A DNA stretch of 5,332 nt from Pseudofrankia asymbiotica (GTDB taxonomy: Bacteria > Actinomycetota > Actinomycetes > Frankiales > Frankiaceae): NCBI RefSeq assembly GCF_001983105.1, contig NZ_MOMC01000040.1:66264-71595 (forward strand). Reading direction: 5' to 3'. The position numbers were made by a program, and so were the translations under genes. Every line of letters begins with the position of its first letter. The stretch's first letter is position 1. Shown one piece after another: positions 1 through 5,332 of this stretch. Below the pieces are notes generated by a model, which saw only the letters and a list, made by a program, of their open reading frames with translations, did no database searches and was not told the origin of the DNA.

Positions 1-597
1 GAACCGGCCGGCCTCGATGTCATACACGAGTTCCGGGACGTGCGGCGGGATGTGGCAGCACAGGACGTCGACCTCACCGACCGCCGCCACCTTCGCGGCG
101 AACGTCTCGTCGTCGATCTCGTAGGGCGTGTTCATCGGCGTCCGCAGGCCGCCGCCGACGAACCCGAAGCGCAGCCCGCCGATGTCGACGGTCTGGCCGT
201 CGAGCAACGTGACGCCGTCGCGCAGGTACTCCGGGTAGAGGTGCGGCAGGTCGACGTTGCCGTAGGTGAGGTAGGTGGGCGTCGGGAACGCCGCGAACAG
301 CTCCGCGTACTGACCGCGGATCGCCGCCTCCATGATGGTGGCGCGGTCGCCCTCGAGGCTGGCCCACAGCCCGCGCGACCATTCCCTGGCCTCGTCGAAC
401 CGCATCTCGGTGCGCAGCTGGATCATCCGGCCGACGGCGTCGGCGCCGAACAGGCTGCCCATGATCCCGCGGCTGTGGTCGTGGTAGTCGATGAACAGGA
501 CCAGGTCGCCGAGGCAGACAAACGCGTCGGCGCCCGCCGCCGCGGCCGGGAGCGCGTCCGCCCGGCCGTGCACGTCGCTCACCACATGGACCCGCAT
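1..597 (-). CDS. Metallophosphoesterase (calcineurin-like), C-terminus cut by window edge
   Basis: The first 199 residues are visible; the rest lies beyond position 1. The N-terminus reads MRVHVVSDVHGRADAL, the classic first metal-binding motif of calcineurin-like phosphoesterases (D8, H10). It is followed by CLGDLV (G30-D31), YGNVD (G113-N114-D116) and CCHIPPH (H182). These match motifs I to IV of the family; the final GH-x-H motif would lie off the edge. The family hydrolyses phosphomono- or diesters with a two-metal centre, and the substrate here is unknown. No signal peptide or membrane segment is seen, so the protein is probably cytosolic. About 80 residues separate the GD and GN motifs, much more than in small YfcE-type phosphodiesterases, and they hold a mostly helical-looking insert (about 35-100). 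The ATG at 597 was chosen because MRVHVVSDVH begins directly with the first beta strand. There is no Shine-Dalgarno site before it. The gene is divergent from the acyl-CoA synthetase at 924. Family assignment is firm; function is open. Confidence 0.88.
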   Translation of the reverse strand, partial: MRVHVVSDVHGRADALPAAAAGADAFVCLGDLVLFIDYHDHSRGIMGSLFGADAVGRMIQLRTEMRFDEAREWSRGLWASLEGDRATIMEAAIRGQYAELFAAFPTPTYLTYGNVDLPHLYPEYLRDGVTLLDGQTVDIGGLRFGFVGGGLRTPMNTPYEIDDETFAAKVAAVGEVDVLCCHIPPHVPELVYDIEAGRF

Positions 598-603
598 ATC
601 CGA

Positions 604-609
604 AGCTTA
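604..609 (-). promoter_or_regulatory. Candidate -10 box (TAAGCT) for a leaderless metallophosphoesterase transcript
   Basis: On the minus strand TAAGCT fits the actinobacterial TAnnnT -10 consensus and ends 6 nt before the ATG at 597. That is the distance expected between a -10 box and the transcription start, so the mRNA could begin at the A of the ATG. The lack of any purine-rich ribosome binding site before this start agrees with a leaderless message. No convincing -35 (TTGACA-like) hexamer is seen at 16-18 nt. The call rests on a short motif and position only. Confidence 0.4.
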
Positions 610-690
610 GAGCCCCGCGGGTCGCAAACGGCTGCCCGACGAACCAGGTACGCGCCATGCTACTGGGTGGTAACTGGGGCTTCTCCTTTC

Positions 691-733
691 CGGGAACGCC
701 ACCGTTTCGGACCGGTTTCGGATGGCTGGAACG
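691..733. promoter_or_regulatory. Operator-like cluster of GGAACG / CGTTTCGG repeats
   Basis: Four related half-sites lie within 43 bp. CGGGAACG (691-698) faces CGTTTCGG (703-710) as an imperfect inverted repeat (6 of 8 positions pair) around a 4-nt centre. A second copy, GGTTTCGG, is at 714-721, 11 bp (about one helical turn) after the GTTTCGG of the first. GGAACG recurs at 728-733. The self-complementary ACCGGT (711-716) sits in the middle and GACCGGTC (733-740) follows. Spacing by a helical turn and inverted symmetry between two divergent genes suggest a regulator-binding site. No regulator is encoded in the window, and AT-containing words stand out here only because the background is so GC-rich. 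Confidence 0.3.
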
Positions 734-829
734 ACCGGTCGGGCGCGCCGCGCGGCTCGCCGGCACCCTCACGCGCGGACTAACGTCTGACCTTGACCCC
801 GCCAACCGGGACATGCCCTGCCCGCGACC

Positions 830-855
830 CGCCCACCCGCGACCGCCCACCCGCG
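830..855. repeat. Short tandem duplication, 14-bp period
   Basis: CGCCCACCCGCG occurs at 830-841 and again at 844-855, in tandem with a 14-bp period. It lies in the untranslated leader of the synthetase gene. No function is apparent; it is probably slippage in C-rich DNA. Confidence 0.5.
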
Positions 856-910
856 CGACCTGCCCCGTGCGCGTGCCGACGTGGCCGAGGCAACCGGCCC
901 CGCGAATCCG

Positions 911-915
911 AGGAG
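911..915 (+). promoter_or_regulatory. Ribosome binding site that sets the acyl-CoA synthetase start
   Basis: AGGAG lies 8 nt before the GTG at 924, ideal spacing for a strong Shine-Dalgarno site. It decides in favour of the GTG start over the upstream in-frame start at 657, which would add 89 low-complexity residues not expected in this family. Confidence 0.8.
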
Positions 916-923
916 CCCTTCCG

Positions 924-2738
924 GTGCCCGAGTTCACCTCACCAGCCCTGGTCACGCTGTCCGACGACGCGACCCTCACCGACGGCGTCTTCGAGCTCGT
1001 CCGTGACCGCCCCGACCAGGTGGTGATCCGGCACAAGGTCGACGGCGAGTTCGCCGACATGACGTACCGGGAGTTCTTCGACCGGGTCATGGCGACGGCC
1101 GGCGGTCTCGTCGCCCACGGGGTGGGCCCGGGCGACCGCGTCGCGCTGATGAGCCGGACCCGCTACGAGTGGACCGTCCTCGACTACGCGATCTGGATGG
1201 CCGGCGCGGTGACGGTGCCGGTCTACGAGACCTCCAGCGCGGAGCAGGTCGAATGGATCGTCACCGACGCCGCGGTGTCGCTCGCGGTGGTCGAGACGCC
1301 GCGGCTCGCCGAGCTGGTCGCCGAGGTCCGCGACCGGACGCCCTCGCTGCGCGAGGTCCTCGTCATCGACGACGGCGCGCTGGAGACCCTGCGCGCCGAC
1401 GGCGCGGCGGTCACCTCGGAACAGCTCGAGGCGGCGCGCGCCGGCGTCCGCGGCGACAGCGTGGCCACGATCATCTACACGTCGGGCACCACCGGCCGGC
1501 CGAAGGGCTGTGAGCTCAGCCACGGCGCGCTGCTGTTCGACGTGCTGGCGGCGGAGGCGCACCTGCCGGAGCTGTTCAGCAAGCAGAGCGACCCGTCGAC
1601 GCTGCTGTTCCTCCCGCTGGCGCACGCCTTCGCCCGGCTGGTCCAGAACGTGGCGGTCCAGGTCGGCTTCCCGCTGGCCTACTCGTCGGACGTCTCCGCG
1701 CTGGTCGAGGATCTCGCCAGGTCGCGGCCGAGCTACCTGCTCGCCGCCCCGAGGATCTTCGAGAAGGTCCACGCGCGTGCGCGCCAGACCGCGCATGGGA
1801 GCGGCCGGGGACGCATCTTCGACGCCGCCGAGAGGACCGCGATCGCCTACAGCCAGGCGCTCGACACCCTGGGCGGCCCGGGCGTCGGGCTGCGGCTGCG
1901 GCACGCGCTGTTCGACCGGCTCGTCTACACGCGGCTGCGGGCCGTCCTCGGCGGGCGCGTCCGCTACGCCGTCAGCGGCAGCGCGCCGCTGTCCGAACGG
2001 CTCGGCCACTTCTTCCGCGGCCTGGGCGTGGTCGTCCTGGAGGGCTACGGCCTGACCGAGACGGCGCCCGCGCTGTCCGCCAACCAGCCAGGCCACGTGA
2101 AGATGGGCACCGTCGGCCGGCCGTTCGGCGGGGTGACGGTCCGCGTCGCCGACGACGGCGAGGTCCTCGTCCGCGGCCCGGTGCTGTTCAGCGGCTACCA
2201 CGCCAACGAGACCGCCACCAAGGAGGCGCTGGACACCGATGGCTTCTTCCGCACCGGCGACCTCGGCACCCTGGACGCGGAGGGCTTCCTGCGGATCACC
2301 GGCCGCAAGAAGGAGATCCTGGTCACCGCCGGCGGCAAGAACGTCGCCCCGGCGCCGCTGGAGCAGCGGCTGCAGACGCACCCCCTGATCAGCCAGGCGA
2401 TGGTGATCGGCGACCGGCGCCCGTTCGTCGCCGCGCTGCTCACCCTCGACGAGGAGACGCTCGAGCCCTGGCTCACCGCGCACGGCCGCCCCGCGAGCAC
2501 TCCGCCGGCCGAGCTCGTTCACGACCAGGAGCTGCTCGCCGACCTGCAGGGCGCGGTCGACGCGGCCAACACGTCCGTCTCACACGCCGAGGGGATCAAG
2601 AAGTTCGCCGTGCTGCCCGTGGACTTCACCGTCGAGAGCGGCGAGCTGACCCCGAGTCTGAAGGTGCGCCGCTCCGCCGTCATGGACAGGTTCGCCGACA
2701 CCGTCACCGACATCTACGGCACCGCGGCCGAGAAGTAG
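924..2738 (+). CDS. fadD15: Long-chain fatty-acyl-CoA synthetase (AMP-forming), FadD15-type
   Basis: The 604-aa protein adenylates a long-chain fatty acid with ATP and transfers it to CoA, feeding phospholipid synthesis or beta-oxidation. All core motifs of the ANL adenylating superfamily are present in order: the P-loop YTSGTTGRPKG (185-195), PLAHAFAR (231-238), the adenine-binding GYGLTETAP (374-382), FFRTGDLG (441-448) with the ribose-binding Asp, the hinge motif RITGRKKEILVTAGGKN (457-473), and the C-terminal catalytic lysine in TPSLKVRR (K580). The hinge followed by NVAPAPLEQRLQTHPLISQA (20 residues) is characteristic of bacterial FadD15-like synthetases. No signal peptide or membrane helix is seen, so it is cytosolic or peripheral to the membrane. 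Length matches the family (about 600 aa), so the gene looks intact. The GTG start follows AGGAG at 8 nt. It is divergent from the metallophosphoesterase and convergent with the GH5-like gene. The symbol reflects family resemblance; orthology was not tested and chain-length preference cannot be read from sequence. Confidence 0.95.
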   Translation: MPEFTSPALVTLSDDATLTDGVFELVRDRPDQVVIRHKVDGEFADMTYREFFDRVMATAGGLVAHGVGPGDRVALMSRTRYEWTVLDYAIWMAGAVTVPVYETSSAEQVEWIVTDAAVSLAVVETPRLAELVAEVRDRTPSLREVLVIDDGALETLRADGAAVTSEQLEAARAGVRGDSVATIIYTSGTTGRPKGCELSHGALLFDVLAAEAHLPELFSKQSDPSTLLFLPLAHAFARLVQNVAVQVGFPLAYSSDVSALVEDLARSRPSYLLAAPRIFEKVHARARQTAHGSGRGRIFDAAERTAIAYSQALDTLGGPGVGLRLRHALFDRLVYTRLRAVLGGRVRYAVSGSAPLSERLGHFFRGLGVVVLEGYGLTETAPALSANQPGHVKMGTVGRPFGGVTVRVADDGEVLVRGPVLFSGYHANETATKEALDTDGFFRTGDLGTLDAEGFLRITGRKKEILVTAGGKNVAPAPLEQRLQTHPLISQAMVIGDRRPFVAALLTLDEETLEPWLTAHGRPASTPPAELVHDQELLADLQGAVDAANTSVSHAEGIKKFAVLPVDFTVESGELTPSLKVRRSAVMDRFADTVTDIYGTAAEK

Positions 2739-2740
2739 CT

Positions 2741-2767
2741 CGCGGCGCCCGAGAGAAGGGCGCCGCG
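2741..2767. terminator. Bidirectional hairpin between convergent genes
   Basis: CGCGGCGCCC (2741-2750) and GGGCGCCGCG (2758-2767) form a perfect 10-bp stem with the 7-nt loop GAGAGAA. The stem begins 2 nt after the synthetase stop codon and lies about 30 nt past the stop of the opposing GH5-like gene, so it could end transcription from both sides. There is no U tract on either strand. High-GC actinobacteria often use such U-less hairpins, but termination efficiency is unknown. Confidence 0.65.
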
Positions 2768-2797
2768 GCCAGGCGCGGTGGGCGGTGGCGGGACTCG

Positions 2798-4405
<1,608 letters not shown>

Positions 4406-4608
4406 CCTGCCGTGTTCGCCGTCTCGCGGGTCGGTGGGCCGACACCGCCTGGCGGACGGCCGGGAGCCTCGGGCGCCAGGGCTGACCGGGGCGGCCGGGG
4501 CGGTGGCGTTCGCGCGCCAGCCACCGGGTGCCTCGGCCCAGGTACAGGCGTTTCCGCCGGCCCGCCGGAGAACGCGCCAAGGCCCGGGCACGAGGGCTGT
4601 CGCGATGC
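4406..4608 (-). other. Gap between plsC-like gene and GH5-like gene
   Basis: These 203 bp separate the acyltransferase stop from the chosen start of the next gene on the same strand. It is open in the downstream gene's frame up to a GTG at 4591, but the peptide is Arg/Pro-rich and would bury the signal peptide. No U-tract terminator or convincing -35/-10 pair is visible. The two genes could be one transcript or have separate promoters. Confidence 0.5.
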
Positions 4609-5332
4609 TCAGCGCTGGAGCGGGTCGGGAGGCAGCTCGACGGCGGCCTCCGGCGCCTGCGGGCGCGGCGGCGGTGGGACGTCCGTCGCGGGGTGCTCGG
4701 CGGCCGCGGCGCCGGTCCGCGCCGTGGCGGCGGCCGGGGGCGCCCCCGCCGTCCTGGCGAGCGGATTCGGGAGCTTGCCCGGCTTGGTGAACGTGGCGGG
4801 CCTGGTCGGCGGCTTGCCCGACTTGGTCGGTTTGGCCGGCTTCGGCGGTTTAGGCATGCTGGCCGGCTTGGCCGATGTGGCTGGCTTGGCCGGGCCACCG
4901 GGCGACGCCCCGCCGGTGCCGGTGCCCGCGCCTGCCGCCTCGGCCGCGGCGGCCGTCGCGGCCGCGCGGGCCGCGGCGAGGTCGTCCTTGGCCTTCTGGG
5001 CGTACATGTCCACGTATTCCTGGCCGGACAGCTGCATGAGCTCGTACATGATCTCGTCGGTGATCGAGCGCAGCACGAACCGGTCGTCGGCCATGTCCTC
5101 GTAGCGGCTGAAGTCCAGCGGCCGGCCGATGCGCATGCCGACCTTCCGGATCCGCGGGATCGTCCGGCCCTGCGGCTGGACCTCGAACGTCCCGAACATC
5201 GCGACGGGAATGACGGGCACCCTGGCCTCCAGGGCCATCCTGGCGACGCCGATCTTGCCGCGGTAGAGCCGGCCGTCCGGCGTGCGGGTGCCCTCGGGGT
5301 AGATGCCGAGCAGCTTGCCCTGGCTCAGGACG
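4609..5332 (-). CDS. plsC: 1-acyl-sn-glycerol-3-phosphate acyltransferase (PlsC family), N-terminus cut by window edge
   Basis: The visible 240 residues begin inside the acyltransferase domain and read through to the TGA at 4609-4611; the first codon and the H-x4-D catalytic motif lie beyond 5332. GIYPEGTRTPDGRLYRGK (9-26 of the visible part) holds the glycerol-phosphate-binding motif III (PEGTR), and VPVIPVAM (38-45) is motif IV. The family transfers an acyl chain to lysophosphatidic acid to make phosphatidic acid at the inner face of the membrane. After the conserved end of the domain (LSGQEYVDMYAQKAKDD, 101-117) comes an unusual tail of about 120 residues: an Ala-rich stretch, then seven Lys-Pro dipeptides (149-184), then an Ala/Pro-rich, mildly acidic end. 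The ATG at 5238 is an internal methionine and not the start, because the essential motif III lies upstream of it. The gene lies 203 bp upstream of the GH5-like gene on the same strand. Other acyltransferases of the family cannot be excluded, so the symbol is approximate. Confidence 0.88.
   Translation of the reverse strand, partial: VLSQGKLLGIYPEGTRTPDGRLYRGKIGVARMALEARVPVIPVAMFGTFEVQPQGRTIPRIRKVGMRIGRPLDFSRYEDMADDRFVLRSITDEIMYELMQLSGQEYVDMYAQKAKDDLAAARAAATAAAAEAAGAGTGTGGASPGGPAKPATSAKPASMPKPPKPAKPTKSGKPPTRPATFTKPGKLPNPLARTAGAPPAAATARTGAAAAEHPATDVPPPPRPQAPEAAVELPPDPLQR
4762..4890 (-). repeat. Degenerate Lys-Pro repeat in the PlsC tail
   Basis: Residues 148-190 of the visible protein carry seven KP dipeptides in irregular units such as AKP, PKP and GKP, with almost no acidic residues. 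On the plus strand this appears as recurring GGCTTGG or CGGCTTG words. The composition resembles the PAK-rich tails of actinobacterial histone-like proteins. It was probably built by repeat expansion. Confidence 0.75.

Larger units (their letters stand above)
598..923. other. Divergent intergenic region between metallophosphoesterase and acyl-CoA synthetase
   Basis: This 326-bp stretch separates two divergent starts and should hold both promoters. It contains the minus-strand TAAGCT box beside 597, an operator-like cluster at 691-733, a short GC-rich tandem duplication at 830-855, and the AGGAG ribosome binding site at 911-915. An open frame runs through it in phase with the synthetase from 657, but the predicted peptide is Pro/Arg-rich, unlike the family, and has no ribosome binding site. 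I therefore regard it as noncoding. A TAACGT at 781-786 could be a plus-strand -10 box, but no -35 partner is visible. Confidence 0.65.

Noticed and set aside
40..783. 247-aa plus-strand open frame at the left end
   Set aside because: It is antisense to the metallophosphoesterase, whose metal-binding motifs are clear, and its own product has no recognisable domain.
781..798. TAACGT (781-786) and TTGACC (793-798) as promoter elements for the synthetase
   Set aside because: The TTGACC lies downstream of TAACGT and has no TAnnnT at 16-18 nt after it; TAACGT has no -35-like hexamer before it.
657..923. 89-aa N-terminal extension of the acyl-CoA synthetase
   Set aside because: It has no ribosome binding site, is Pro/Arg-rich and would overlap the promoter region. 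The GTG at 924 with AGGAG at 8 nt gives the usual family length.
939..2522. 527-aa minus-strand open frame antisense to the acyl-CoA synthetase
   Set aside because: The composition (Arg, Gln, Asp, Gly, Ala) is that of a mirrored GC-rich coding frame and shows no motif, while the plus strand carries every ANL superfamily motif.

Overview
The window is very GC-rich, with third codon positions almost always G or C, GTG starts and Ala/Arg/Pro-rich proteins. This points to a high-GC actinobacterium (Frankia, Streptomyces or Streptosporangium-like); the genus cannot be fixed from the sequence alone. There is no rRNA, tRNA, CRISPR array, transposase or other sign of a mobile element. The window looks like chromosomal lipid and envelope metabolism.

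Layout, left to right. (1) Positions 1-597, minus strand: the N-terminal 199 residues of a calcineurin-like metallophosphoesterase that runs off the left edge. Its start has no Shine-Dalgarno site but has a TAnnnT box 6 nt upstream, as in leaderless actinobacterial genes. (2) Positions 598-923: a divergent intergenic region with an operator-like repeat cluster at 691-733. (3) Positions 924-2738, plus strand: a complete long-chain fatty-acyl-CoA synthetase of the FadD15 type (604 aa) with a good AGGAG ribosome binding site. (4) Positions 2741-2767: a perfect 10-bp hairpin between convergent genes. (5) Positions 2798-4405, minus strand: a 535-aa type I membrane protein. It has a signal peptide, a Pro/Thr linker, an ectodomain that resembles GH5 endoglycoceramidases but appears to have lost the catalytic residues, one transmembrane helix, and an acidic Asp-Gly-repeat cytoplasmic tail. 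(6) Positions 4609-5332, minus strand: the C-terminal 240 residues of a PlsC-family 1-acyl-glycerol-3-phosphate acyltransferase, with a long Ala/Lys/Pro-rich tail. It runs off the right edge.

How they may work together. The acyl-CoA synthetase activates fatty acids, and PlsC uses acyl donors to build phosphatidic acid. The GH5-like membrane protein is encoded just downstream of plsC on the same strand and probably senses or binds a glycolipid or glycan rather than cleaving it. From memory, a PlsC-like gene (Rv2182c) and fadD15 (Rv2187) are also close neighbours in Mycobacterium tuberculosis, so the lipid-synthesis setting may be conserved. The most notable signals are the apparent pseudoenzyme and the opposite-charge low-complexity tails (acidic DG tail, basic KP tail) on two adjacent gene products that should both reach the inner face of the membrane. 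I see no clear evidence of a wholly new multi-gene system.
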